Shown: positions 1 to 11,290 of the stretch, piece by piece
Layout of the letters: each line of letters opens with the position of its first letter
Numbering within the stretch: position 1 is the first letter of the stretch
From: Lepidurus packardi
Taxonomy: Eukaryota > Arthropoda > Branchiopoda > Notostraca > Triopsidae
Assembly (NCBI GenBank): GCA_023053545.1
Contig: JAKZAN010000004.1
Coordinates: 3,844,001-3,908,000 of the forward strand
Direction: 5' to 3'
Length of the DNA stretch: 64,000 nucleotides
Position numbers and translations under genes: made by a program
The notes under the pieces: model-generated
The model's input: the letters and a program-made list of their open reading frames with translations, nothing else
Told to the model about the DNA's origin: nothing
Databases searched by the model: none

Positions 1-1101
1 AGACAATAGAACAAGTTTTTACTGAGTTGTGTGAAGTGTAACAAATGGTAAAAGGAATACTTGTGCGCGGTGGCGGTGTTGCGGTTTTTTGCCGATAAAG
101 AAAAAGAAAACTGAGTGGTTTTGCTATACAAATTAGAAGCTTATGACGATTGCACACGGTTGTACGATCTGTTCTAGCTTGCGCCTGCAGTCATTCTGGG
201 CAGGATTTTATATTTCTATTAAATCTCTATGTTTCGGAGGTAATTTTACAGCTTATAGCGTCTGGTTGTCAAGCGCATAAATGTAAAGCAGTGCAACCAT
301 AAACGTTATTAAAACAGCCTTACTAAACTCCAGTACGCAGAACATTCGATTCGTAACAGTAATGTGGGAAAATGTGTCCTTGACCATTCAGACTGCGTCC
401 GTGGACCTGCATAACCATTAACATTTTCGACAAAGTTGCCAGCGAAGCGGGCAGGTCAGCCCTATCAAATGGTCAAAATTGCTGTCGGTAGCCAGCTAGC
501 AAACTTATAACACATGTATAGTTGTATTGCTATGCTTGGCCATGGGGTTTCCCACATGGCAAAATTTGCACGTGGCAAAACTGCGTCCCGAATCGAAGTT
601 TTTTCCTCTTAATTTTTTTCTTATGGCCAAGCTCAGATGTTACTCCAGGAACCATTTGTCTCAGATGTTATTCCAGGAACCATTTGCTCCTGTGTGGAGA
701 GGCCCAGCAGTACAAGAATCAATACAACACCTTGTCATCTACAAGGTCGCCGCAAGCTTTGAAGCCAATTTGCCCTCAGAAATCAAAAGACAGTCGACCC
801 ACTTTACGATTTACCAGTATAGTCTGCACTTAATTAAAAAAAAATCAAATTGATAATTATAGTTACTGGCTACACACTGATATACACACTAATATGTCTA
901 CATAGTGCACGCTTATATAGCACATGATAACCTTTTTTTAATGCCATTTAGAGCTTTGAAATGCGTAAATGGAAATACTATTCTTTCGCTTGCTACAGAA
1001 AAGATGACGTGCGGTCTCCCTCGCCCAGTTTAACTATTCGAGCTCCAAACGACCCAATAAAAACGGGTCGAAATACGTTTTTTTGAAAAAACTTGGCTTA
1101 C
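1..1101. other. left edge: IFT88 intron or intergenic, no exon seen
   Basis: AT-rich sequence with only short overlapping ORFs (around 522-853, +) that lack splice context or recognisable domains. I looked on the minus strand for the next IFT88 TPR exon after the donor at 1101-1100 and found none. A 28-bp tandem duplication lies at 632-687. Most likely a long intron of IFT88 or intergenic DNA. Confidence 0.5.
632..687. repeat. 28-bp tandem duplication, two copies
   Basis: Copies at 632-659 and 660-687 begin ctcagatgtta and match at 26 of 28 positions by eye. It falls in sequence without a supported gene. Confidence 0.7.
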
Positions 1102-2972
1102 CTTAGGCCTTGGTGCGTACTAGGCACTTGATCCAGTGCCATCCGATACTGTTTAATAGCTTGGGAGTAGTCGCCTAGTTTCACATAAATATTCCCCATG
1201 TTGAGCCTCAGTCGCCCTGCTCCACTAAACAGACGGTTTTTGACCAAGCTTTGATAGGTACTCAGAGCTTCCGAGTACATTTCGCTTAACGTGTACTGGC
1301 TTGCCAAGTTGAAGAGAACCTATCAGGGTTTCCACACATTTACGGGACTTTCTTTTTAAACGTGGTGTCATAGATACCGAAAATGTGAGGTCTAAATTGT
1401 GGCCTTCAGTGAGTCCGGCTTGCTCGCGTTGTTTAATCAAAGAACGCTCTTTAGTGGAAGCTTCTTTGGCCTTGTCAAGAGCAGTCTTGCGATCTCCTCG
1501 TGCACCAGCCATACACGATTCTTCGACGAAGGCGGATACTTTGCGTTCCAATGCTTTTAGTTTGTCTTCCATGCTAATTAACAATGCAAATTGTAAAATA
1601 AGAGCGTACCTGTGTGGTTTACGATAAGGTGTGTCTTAATTATAATCCCGAGTATTTTTGAAACATTTCCAGGCGGACAGTTTAATAGGGTCTATACTCT
1701 ATATTTGACTAACCATAATTGTACCTTTCAGTGGGCCGGTCGAACGAACGAGCTGATTTACTAGGAGCAGTATTACGTGGGTCTATGATGTTGTTACGTC
1801 CCGACGAAGTGTAACCAACGCCTTTAACTGCTGTTGTAGGTCGATTAGCATCGTTACCCATCGTCATAGGTCTTAAAGCTGTTCCCATCCCACTTGACCA
1901 CTGTTTTATAGAGACAGTTTTACTATTATGAAGACCAATTTTTGCAATCAGATAAGGTAGTCGCTTAGGCAATTTGCCAAGATTATGGCTGGCACTGTTT
2001 TTCCTTAAAGGGGCAGTAATATTGGAAAATAATAAAAAAACGATAAAGAATTATGAAGCCATATATTACTTCTACGTACTCTTAACCTTTTGTAAAGACA
2101 GATGAATATTGAAAGATATATGCATATCTATCTAAAAAAAATTACGATTTTTTTTTTACAGATAAGTTAAGGTCAGGAGAACGTTCGTCAGGTACTTGCA
2201 AAATTGTGTTTATCTTATCATGTCCTTGACGCAAAAAATATTGCAAACATATTTTCTTAAAGACTCACGGTGCATATCGTAAACTTTTGCTAGGATGCCG
2301 TAACATCCTGGTTACGCGTTTTTATCAGAAGTGAAACAAACCCTTGGAACGTTGGAAGCGTTAAGTCCGTAAATATACTTTCATCGAACCGCAACCGCTG
2401 TTTCGGTTTAGCTTCGCGTAGCCAGCCTAGATGGGTTGCTCCAGATTTGTGGTAACTTAGTAAAAAAGTAAGATTTGTCTGATAGGGATGTCATTTAATC
2501 GTATTTGGTTTTCATCATCCAAGCCATGTAACTGGAAATAAAAGAATGAAAACAAGACATTTCCCTCGGAGGGACTGGGCTAGTTAATCCTTCCAAACGG
2601 TTGGTTTGCATAAAAAGCTGTTTTCTGTTAAAAGTAAAGAGCGAAGGGAATGTTAAAGTTTTTGGTTTTGACTCACGCCGGAAGTTCCCAATCGAAACGC
2701 GGTACCGGGAGGAAGAGCTGAACTCTAAAAATGATATAAAAATACTAGCATGAATCATTCTAGAAAATCTGGAACGTTAGGGAATGTTGGAATATATAAA
2801 CGGGAATGTTTGATACCGGAGGATGATGAGCTCCGTGTCCGTGACTACTTTTCAGTGCTGTTTGGAAACCGACATCATTCTCGAGATCAGTCGTGCTCAT
2901 GATGGGGTTGTACTCGTTAAAACCTGAATAAATATCTTCGTCATCACTAGCCACTAAATGCACACGTTCCAT
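1102..2972 (-). CDS. IFT88: IFT88 (TTC10), 5' part of gene
   Basis: Intraflagellar transport protein of the IFT-B complex, needed to build cilia. Exons on the minus strand: 2817-2972 (start ATG at 2972), about 2677-2717, 1725-1994, 1378-1573 and 1102-1319, with GT-AG borders. The first exon begins MERVHLVASDDEDIYSGFNE, very close to the animal IFT88 N terminus; the third carries the RPMT...RPTTAVKGVGYTS signature; the fourth and fifth give the first TPR region (LASQYTLSEMYSEALSTYQ, MNMGNIYVKL-like, YRMALDQVP). About 290 residues of a family norm near 820 are present, and the final donor (gtaagcc) at 1101 points to further exons outside the window. The 41-nt exon 2 is the least certain part: its translation is poorly conserved and its borders were chosen to keep frame. 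In arthropods this gene would serve ciliated sensory neurons. Confidence 0.9.
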
Positions 2973-3867
2973 CGTTAAATCTTGAAAATAACACTATTTT
3001 AATGAAAGCCACAGAAACGAATAAACTTGTGTTGTTATGATATCGCTCGACTTGTTACCATGGTCACTCGCCGATGCGGGGTAGACGGTCAAAGCCTAGC
3101 TTTATTTTACCTGCGCCATGCACCGAATTTACTACTTGAGTTTCAGTAGTCGAATAACTTTACAGACCGATTATTGTCTTAACAGTTTTTTTGGTCTGTT
3201 ATAGAGTTCCAAGAAATGAAATTATATAATGAGGTTGTAGAATACCTGTACTATTAAATTTTGATGTCTTATAGCACATGATAAAGCAGCATGACTACAC
3301 TGTCACCTGCAAAGCGAAAACGTGTAACGTTTTATTAGCAAAAGTGGCAGAATTAAGTCCTTACATGCACCACCATAAATAACCTGATAACGATAAATTC
3401 ATTTGCAACGGTTTACTTCTGTAGACAGTTACCAGGCGACTATAAAGTAGACATATTTTCCATTAAAGTAAGGAAAATAACAAAGTCTCTAAGCTTTTTG
3501 AAAACAAGTGCTTAAAAAACACTGTTCCTTTGCTGGCATGTGTCGTATATTTGTACGTCATGATTAAACTGTTCCTCCAGTATACATGCTAAGACTTTTG
3601 GCCCATGAGAACTAAGTTTTCCAGTCCACGACGTCCAAGAGGCAAGGGAGAAAAATTGCCTTAAAAATACTTAAAGTAACAAAGTTTGGCATCAAAGTAC
3701 AACAGGCCTCCAACTTTGTAGTCTTAAGAAAACGTAAGAAACTAAAACAAAAAGAATACAAAAAAAACATCCCAAAATAAACTATCCCAGCACCGAAGAT
3801 CTTTCAAAACAAAATACAAGTTCCTGTAGGACGTAACATGTTGCAAGACTAGGCAGTCATAACCGAG
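2973..3867. other. intergenic: IFT88 upstream and nucleobindin 3' side
   Basis: About 900 bp between the IFT88 start codon and the nucleobindin stop codon, both on the minus strand. The right part should hold the nucleobindin 3' UTR and the left part the IFT88 promoter and 5' UTR. I see no coding signal. Confidence 0.6.
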
Positions 3868-6194
3868 TTAATGTTGGCTTTGGCCGGCCTGCTTTTGTTG
3901 CTGTTGCTGAGGAATTTGATTGCTAGCGGCGTTGACATTCTGTTGCTGTTTTAATGGATGGGCATTCTTTTGTGCAGCTTGTGGAACCTTCTCAACCCCC
4001 ATTCCTTGGCGATCAAAGTGTTGTCCCTGTTGCTGCTGCTGGTTGGGAGCAAGTTTAGGAATGTCTTGTGAGGCAATAGGGGCGTATTGTTGGGCTTGAG
4101 GCTGTTGGGGATGGACTTGATACGGCACTTGACCATACGTCGGTTGCTGTTGCTGCTGCTGGTTGGGAGCAAGTTTAGGAATGTCTTGTGAGGCAATAGG
4201 GGCGTATTGTTGGGCTTGAGGCTGTTGGGGATGGACTTGATACGGCACTTGACCATACGTCGGTTGCTGTTGCTGCTGCATGTATTGTGAAGCTTCTTGG
4301 GGGCTTATCTGCAAACAGACGTCCAAACCGTATTCATTAGCATAAAACTTTACATGGTTGGTGAGGGAAAATGCAAAGGGTATGCCTCACACCACTCCGA
4401 AAATCATGCAAAATCATGTAAAAAAACAAGCAAACATAAACTACTTGGTTCCCAAATGCTGGTTGCTGACGCTGCAAAGGCATCTGAGCCATGTTGGGTA
4501 CATGCTGTCCTTGTACGTATTGTTGAGCTTGCGGTACAGCATTCGGATGTATATTCGGATGCACAGCAGGCATGTGGGGTGGGGCTCCGTATTGCAAATG
4601 CCCTGGTCCGCCGACCGGCATCATTGCGGGATGAGGTGGCAGCTGATTAACGCAATAATTTTTCAAGCAAGACGGGACAAAACAAGCGAGCATGTAGGAA
4701 CACACAAACATGCAGATGTCTCCCAAAACAAACACGAAAATGTGAAGCTTACCAAGCCTTGTTGGATCAGACGCTGAATTTCTTCTTGTCGCCTACGTTC
4801 AAATTCCATATATTCCTCGTGATTATAAGTAGGCTGCTCATCAAGTCCTTGCCAGCCGGGGTCTCTTTCAAATTCCGTCTTTTTGGTTTGCTCCAAAAAT
4901 TCTTGGAAACTAGTTTTGTTATATATATATGGTCTTAACACTAATTTTACATATATGAAAAGTATTACGAAATTAGGCCATCTCGATTGACGTCGGTTTC
5001 ATTAAAAACATGTTCGCGCATGCGTTCCATCTCCTCGTAGCGTTCTTTCATGTCATCTTCAGGGGCGTTAGGATCGTACATTTTGTCTAATTCTTTGGTA
5101 AATAGAGCTTTGACTTCATCCGCGTCCCAAACTTGATTACCGTCCAAATCTAGACCATTCTTCTATAGAAAATTACACTCTTTTAGGCATACGGCATACC
5201 GTGTAGGGCGAAAAAAGTGCGGGGATCAAAACTTTCAGCATCAAGGTGGTCTTGCTGCTCCCAGACTTCTTCCAATTGCTGTTTGCTCCCCGGATGGTGC
5301 AACTTGGGAAGACAATTTGGTAGTACATAATTTCTGAAGCAATGAGTAACTTGATTTATTTTACTTTAGGGTGTTGTTTATGTTTATTCTGACTCTCTTC
5401 CCATGCTTTTTCTTCTGCCTTTTTCTTCTCTTCATCCAAGAGCTTCAGTTTTTCGTTGTGCTCGAATTCTTTCTGCATTTCATATTGCTTGAACTCCTCT
5501 TTCCTCTGCTTATCAGCAGCTTCCAAATCCCTGGTAGTCTAAGGAAGTTTACGAATCAATTCCCTAGCTTATAAGTATTTATAAAGAGACACCGCCGTAC
5601 TTGTACGATTAGCTTTCTTAAATCTTCAATTTCGAATGTCATAGGGTTCTTGTGATCAATGTGTCCCGGAGTCTTGAGTCGGTTATGAGCAGGAATCATG
5701 CCTTGAGACCTTTCGTATTCTTGCATGGCAAAATGTCGCAGCCTCTCCATTTCTTGTCGTTTTAACTCATCTAGTTTAGAGCGGATGTTATGGTGAACAT
5801 AATCCAACTCATGGGCGATTTTGCCATTCTGAACGAAGTAATTCATTAATGAACAAATTAAACATATAGCTATACAAGAAAATACCCGAATATCTTCTTG
5901 ATCGGCTGTCTCCAACTTTTTCCTGAAATCCGGATCACTTTCTAAAACCTGCACAACTTCCTTGAGGTATCTGTTATACTCCAGTCCAAGATCCTAGAGT
6001 ATCAAAGAATGAAATAATTGTATAAAAATCTTATTAAATATTATTTGACGTCCACTTACCTCGTTTTCACTGTTTGAAGCCACGTCATTGCCGTCGTGCT
6101 CTGATTCTGAAGGCTTTTTTGGATCAACTGGTGGTGCAATAGCAACTTGAACTAACACATGCAAAACAATCGCCAGAAACCAAAACTGGTTCAT
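3868..6194 (-). CDS. NUCB1: nucleobindin (Ca2+-binding Golgi/secreted EF-hand protein)
   Basis: Complete, nine exons: 6060-6194, 5886-5993, 5601-5828, 5365-5538, 5200-5302, 4969-5149, 4753-4909, 4445-4642 and 3868-4308. All junctions keep frame, giving about 574 residues. The order is as in animal nucleobindins: signal peptide (residues 1-20, hydrophobic, ending VQVAIA), helical charged region, long coiled coil (LDEEKKKAEEKAWEE), HPGSK motif, then two EF hands. Loop 1 is DLDGNQVWDADE; loop 2 is DVNRDGLIS followed by FQEF, split by an intron. The C-terminal third is Pro/Gln rich and longer than in vertebrates, and the last exon contains a perfect 120-bp tandem duplication. Role from family knowledge: Ca2+ storage and G-protein alpha binding at the Golgi. 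NUCB1 versus NUCB2 naming does not apply strictly to an invertebrate single copy. Confidence 0.95.
4028..4279 (-). repeat. perfect 120-bp tandem duplication inside nucleobindin coding exon
   Basis: The 120-bp block at about 4040-4159 recurs without a visible mismatch at about 4160-4279, with partial flanks on a CAG/CTG-type Gln tract (tgctgctgctg). It encodes a 40-residue unit containing PTYGQVPYQVHPQQPQAQQY twice, in frame. Total identity at nucleotide level, silent sites included, means a recent event or a collapsed or expanded assembly. Confidence 0.95.
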
Positions 6195-7562
6195 GGCTTT
6201 AGACTAAATACGTCTACTCTCTCGGAACAGATAATCTCTAATTAAAATACACAACTAATTATTTCAACTCCACTAGAAGCTACTAAAAGACGCCTTTTCG
6301 GAGGATCGGACTTCTCAAAAGCTTACCGGTCTGACCGCTAAATTTTCTGTGGCGTGCTGTCGGTATGAAGAGAGCCGTTTCTGTCTGGGAGCGTCAATAT
6401 ATCGGTGGATCCCGTCGTGGTATGTGGTAGTGTGTGAATTAGTGAATATTGAATTTAACTGACGTTAATGTCAAAAAGTTAACGTTATGTTGACGTTTCT
6501 TCTATTTAGTGTAGTTCCCAATTACGGCATGATATTTTTTTCTTTATCCAGGGATAAGGCGTGAGTAAAGCTGGTCTTTCTTATTATTATTTCGTATATT
6601 CCTAAAAATAGCACCCGCGTTAGTTGCACGAACTGAGCTGTAAGGTTTTCGTTGTTGGAGCTTACACTCGGTTAGTCGTGTTTCTTACGGTGGAAGCGAC
6701 TTCATCATGATTAGAAATTTAGTTTTTATTTATCTATTTTCGCCTGCGAGATTTTGAGGTTCATATTTGTATGTGAATAAATTTTCCCGCCACTAGAGAC
6801 AAACAAAGGTACACAATGCTGTAGCTGCTGCTTTGGCAGGAAACGGCAGCAGCATCCGCAGTTTTAGCCATGAAAATGTTGTCAATGCTCAGCAGAGCGA
6901 TGAGGCAAAAAATGGCGGAATATTTTGCTACTATTTCAATAAAGGCTTTGTTGAGTTTTGAACCGCCAGAGCAATGACGAATATTGTCAGACTTTTCCCT
7001 TGAGGTTCCTTTTGCACTCGGAAAAGTCCTTTGAATTCTGAAATGTTCTTTTCATTTTATTTTTTATGTCATAAGAAGAGCCAGACACAATGGAGTTTAA
7101 ATATTTCATTTATAACATGCTTGTAACATGGTTCATAACAAGTACATTTAAGTTTATTCTACGTTTAATTAAAAAATTGGTGAAAATATTGCCATTTCAA
7201 GAAGCACGCTAAACCAAGTGTGCTCGTTTACAACAGCGCACAACTCAGTACGTGCAACTGAAAATGGCGCTGATTTGCGCCACAACTTCCTTAAAACACA
7301 CAATTATTTTAATTGTGTCGCCTGTTTTGGTGATGTGATTACCGTGCAATGGAAACTATTGTTTTCTTTCGCCGGAATCTCGAACTGACTCGTTTCTGCT
7401 GAAATGAAACAATTCTGTCCGAGATCGCTCTGGTAGATATACTACCGGTGCACTCATGAACATTCATCACAAGGCATTTAATACGGAAAATATATTTAAG
7501 AGGGGGTTACCCCAATAACTTAGCAAGAAACTAAAGTTGAAGGCCTTGTTAAAGTTTTGCAC
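6195..7562. other. intergenic: nucleobindin promoter side and transposon 3' flank
   Basis: About 1.4 kb with no supported exon. The left end should contain the nucleobindin promoter. Position 6283-6304 holds an inverted copy of a motif that occurs three times near 13.65-13.80 kb. A small palindrome (acacaatta/taattgtgt) lies near 7296-7318. Confidence 0.5.
6283..6304 (-). repeat. inverted copy of the CCTCCGAAAAGGCGTC motif
   Basis: The reverse complement reads cctccgaaaaggcgtc followed by ttttag. It matches 13706-13721 exactly over 16 bp and 13783-13804 at 21 of 22 positions. It lies just upstream of nucleobindin and could mark one end of a larger element, but no target duplication was found. 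Confidence 0.5.
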
Positions 7563-9985
7563 TTAACAGGACAAAGCACAGGAGATGCAATTGAAAACAA
7601 TTGATTTCAGGTCCTCTGCGTTGAGACCCGCTCTAATTAAACCTGGCACACACTCTTCGTGGAACCAGCTGTTGCATTCATTGCATGCGATCCATTGACA
7701 ATTCTCTGGATCACTCGGAGCATTTTGCTTAAAGCACGTGGCACAAAATGCGGGTGTTATGTCGTCCAGTATCTGGTCATCAATTTTTGCTGTTTTGCTT
7801 CGTTTCCGTGTTTCTTTGCGAGTAGCAAAAAAATCCCTACTCTGAGGTTTTGTCACGGCATTTTTACTTGCAGAAATTTTATCTTCAAATATTTCTTGTA
7901 CATTTTTGGCTGGTTCCTGTTCAGTTAAAATTTTGAAGGATACAGCCGTGCTAATCATGTGAACAAATTGTTCCCTTGTGTAATTAGTTTGTTTAATTAT
8001 TATATTATGGATAATTTCATTACAAGTGTCCAGCAACTTTTTCGCTAACAAGGTATTATCTTCTAATTTTGCAGGCAATAACTTATCTGCCATATGCACG
8101 CCGTCTTCTTCGATAGCAACGGCGTCGACATGAGAGTGTCTCTGATCGTTCGTTAGCGGTGGGATAACTCTGTGAATATGTTTGCAGACAAACTTTAAAA
8201 AGTAGAAGTCTTTACAGTCACATGAGAATGCATGTCGACATGCTCCGCACAGGCCACATCGATTAAAACAATCAGGTTGGGTGCATAGTCCGTCGTAATG
8301 TCTAATTACTAAGTGAGAGATACCAGGATTTGACTGCGATTGCACGCGCCAAGTTTTCGCATCCAAAATCGTCACGTGCTCATCAGGTATCTTTTTCGAT
8401 CTATAATGCCTAATATGAATTTGTTTGAGACTATAACTATAGTAGCCTCTATTGTAGAGCACTACCTGTTTATGCATTCTACGAGTTGAAACATCTTTCA
8501 AGTGCTCGACTAGTGAGTCGATTCTACGGTTAAATACACCCGCCATGATCTCGTGTTTTAGATGGCGATGGTACGTTTCTAAGACCATGTTTGTTCGCAC
8601 ATACATATCTTTGTAATTATATCCAGCAAATGTAGATATACGCTTGTTGTATTCATCGTAAAAGTATGTGAAGAAGGACCAATGGTTCTCCTCAATATAA
8701 GTTAAAAATTGGGTGTAAGTCCTTCGAAAATCTATTTCATCCCTAATGCATATTAAACGCTGCAGGGAAGAAAAGATGTGGTCAGAAATTTCACTCGTAA
8801 CTTGTGCCTGGAGCTTGGTTAGGTTTTTTTTTCCAGGCTCGGAGGACGTGCCAAATGCAGATACGTCTTTGTGTTTTGCTGGTATCGAATACCTTTCCCC
8901 AGGCGTTCCAGTACTGGTCCGCCATATCGCTCATGAATTGCTTCGGCTTTAATTCTCCTGTTCTCTCTTTCAGTTTACTGAAGAAGTATTTAATAACTAC
9001 CTCGTGTTCCCGGTCGCTCACTAAAAAAGCCACTGGGTATCCCATTCGGGACTTGTCTAACACCATTAAGGTAGTTAAGACAAAAGCATATTAATTAATT
9101 CGATAGGTACTCTCTATCAAAACACAGTCATCCTTATATAGATTTAAAGCCTCCGCTTGAGACTGGAACGAAATTTTTCTCTTCAAGACCCGAATCGTTG
9201 TCTTGAGTGCCCTGACCCTTGTAGAGGAAAACAGGGTTATAATCTGCTTTTGCCATTTCTTCTACCCAAAGAGTAACACTAACGTGATCATATTGATGTT
9301 TTCTTAGTGCTTTCGGGAATTTTTGCGCTAAATTACGTACATCTTTGGGTGTTACAAGCTTGTTGATGTTTATATTTTCCTGGTCAATATCCCCTGCCAA
9401 TTGTTCCACTATGACATGGGTAGGCATTTGAAGGTAAATCATTTTCCCCATCTTCGCTTTCACAGACACCTGAATCCTATTTCGGCCAGGGAGCCTATCA
9501 TGAGGAATGTGGAATCGGCAGTAATCAATGGCGACTTTGCCTGTCTTTGTGTTTAGATTAACTTGCACAAAGGAGGTGCAACTTACCCCTGTACGGAGCA
9601 ATTTTTGCTGCTTAATGGCACGATGACCTTCGCTTTTATCCTTATAAACGTAGGACCTGTTGCATACGTAACTGATGACAGTACGATCCTTGCATTGTCT
9701 TTCCCCCCTTCGGGTGACCCAAGACGTGTTGTCTTCAAGTTCCGTATGCTCTTTCCATTGATATAAGCTTTGTATGTCAGGAAAGGCTTCTGACTTAATT
9801 TGACATTCAATTTGATCATGTGTATCCTTTATATGCCTAACTAGTGTAACGTAACTAGTTAAGCTTTCTTTACACAAGTAGCAAATAATCCTAAAACTGG
9901 AACCTTTTGTTTTCTTGTTATTTTGACTTGACGAATTGCTAACTTCTACTTCTTGTTGTATTTGCAGTTCATCTGTCGGGAGAAC
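7563..9985 (-). pseudogene. MULE/SWIM-type transposase relic with C2H2 and PHD-like zinc fingers
   Basis: Read right to left: a C2H2 finger (CYLC, then H-x4-H) near 9840-9895; a FAR1-like N-terminal region; a MULE transposase core (GYPVAFLVSDREHEVV, KQFMSDMADQYWNAW, RICIWHVLRAW) at about 8800-9070; a helical linker; a SWIM zinc finger (CDCKDFYFLKFVCKHIH) near 8190-8240; and a C-terminal PHD-like finger (FCATC, CNEC, WFHEEC) near 7600-7750. Vertebrate ZSWIM1/3 are domesticated relatives. The reading frame is broken three times: a one-base shift near 9150-9165, an in-frame TAA at 9091-9093 within the conserved segment before the core, and a shift at the A9 run 8824-8832 (one A too many). The last 1.2 kb are open. 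The 5' start is not fixed; an acceptor-like tctcaag near 9985 suggests an upstream exon. I infer a decayed mobile-element gene. Confidence 0.8.
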
Positions 9986-10827
9986 ATCTTGAGAAAAAAA
10001 AATAAAGGTTGGATGCGAACCTTAATGCCACCATGTTTTAGAGTCGAACATCGCCATCTTTGGGTCCAGACCGTTTTAACTTTTACCGGCCTCAAGTTAC
10101 GCAGAGACATAGAAGCGAGTCTTACGCAAAGGTGTGTATACAGTAGGATTAGCAATGCTATACCTGCTTCCTTTTACTTTAATTAGATATCGTTCATGTA
10201 AAACAACTATGGCTTCTCATAGATTTAACATAGGTAACTTCATTTTGGTTTAAGTTCCATTAAGTCTACAGTGCACTTATCAATATCATGATTGACCATC
10301 GAACCAAGACATGGCGACCCTCAATGCACAAAGATGGTGACATTCGACAATGGGTAAGTTGTGTTGTGTCATGCAGCATAAAGGACAAAAGAAAGTAAGA
10401 CTTACCGAATTCAAAAGCTGCAGTACTTCTAGTCGTTGTCAAAGTTGCAGGCGAAGAAAATCAAAGTGAAGATGATTCAGAGCTGAGGCAAGAAGGGCTG
10501 AAACTTTTTCAAAGAACAACAAGCAAGGGGGAAACTTCGAGTCGTACTGAAACGCTGTGGCAAGTGGTAAGCGGTTTTACCGTAGCTGTTGCTGTTGGTC
10601 CAGCAGAGGCGAAAAGTCAGTTGCGTTAGCTCAAATGCGAGCAACCTTTACCCCTCGTGAAAACACAAAAAAAAACAGTTGAACCTGAGTCATTTTCCGC
10701 ATAAATATTGATACGTTGCACAAGCGTAAGAATAAGTAACGGTTTTCGTTTTATGAAAAATTTATTTTCAAATTTGCACCTATCGTTATGCAAACGTTCA
10801 GCCAAACATTATTCTAAGGCATAATGT
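9986..10827. other. no supported gene; weak inverted repeat
   Basis: Contains a plus-strand open stretch from about 10396 to 10628 without a start codon (about 77 codons, acidic, no domain), and a loose inverted repeat: gtcgaacatcgccatctttg near 10043-10062 against the reverse complement of 10329-10348, about 16 of 20. It may be part of the mobile element's 5' flank. Confidence 0.35.
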
Positions 10828-11290
10828 TTAGCCTGAGTGCTTAGTTGCTACCGCTGCGGCTTCGCTGTCCACCGTTGCGGCTTCGGGAGCTGCGTAACAC
10901 TCAGCTCCGACCTCGGGAGCTGCGTGGCATTCCGCTGCTGCTTCGGGAGCAGCTTCGCAGTCCATTGCGGCTCCGGCAGTAATTTGGCGGGCTGCTTTTG
11001 TTTTCTTCATTGCTGGAGCACCGTCCTTTTCTACGGTTTTCTTCTTAGCGAACCAGCAGTTCTTTACGGTATGGCCCCTTTTTTTTGCATTTGCTGCACT
11101 TCCCTCGGGAACTACACAATAATACATTTAGCTTTTATTTCTTACATTATTGCTAATACGTACTTGGTTTTGGGCCTTGACGATAAAAGTATAGAAAATC
11201 CTTTAGAAACTGCCGCCTCGTTCTCTCCGTTGGTTTCCAGAAGGGCAAACCGTTTTGCAACAGCGGCAATAAGCTGCTGCCTTTCGGTTC
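10828..11290 (-). pseudogene. CCHC zinc-knuckle gene fragment, frame broken in an A8 run
   Basis: Two minus-strand exons can be joined: 11164-11290 (after acceptor cttcag, ending at donor gtacgt) and 10828-11111 (after acceptor gtgtag). In the spliced frame the second exon starts a zinc knuckle with spacing C-x2-C-x4-H-x4-C, but the four ligands are read in two frames: the A8 run (11079-11086 on the plus strand, T8) is one base too long. Downstream the frame runs through a basic stretch and then an Ala/Glu/Cys-rich tail with imperfect repeats of AAPEAAAEC type, to the stop at 10828. It could be a gag-like or transposon accessory gene, or a host gene carrying a consensus error. I do not recognise the first exon. 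Confidence 0.45.

Noticed and set aside
522-853. Two overlapping plus ORFs over 100 codons
   Set aside because: They overlap in different frames, include a 28-bp tandem duplication, and show no conserved motif.
5150-5200. Apparent phase clash between nucleobindin exons 5 and 6
   Set aside because: It disappears when the acceptor ggtctag directly before ATTTGGACGG is used; the EF-hand then reads H-DLDGNQVWDADE in frame, so there is no frameshift.
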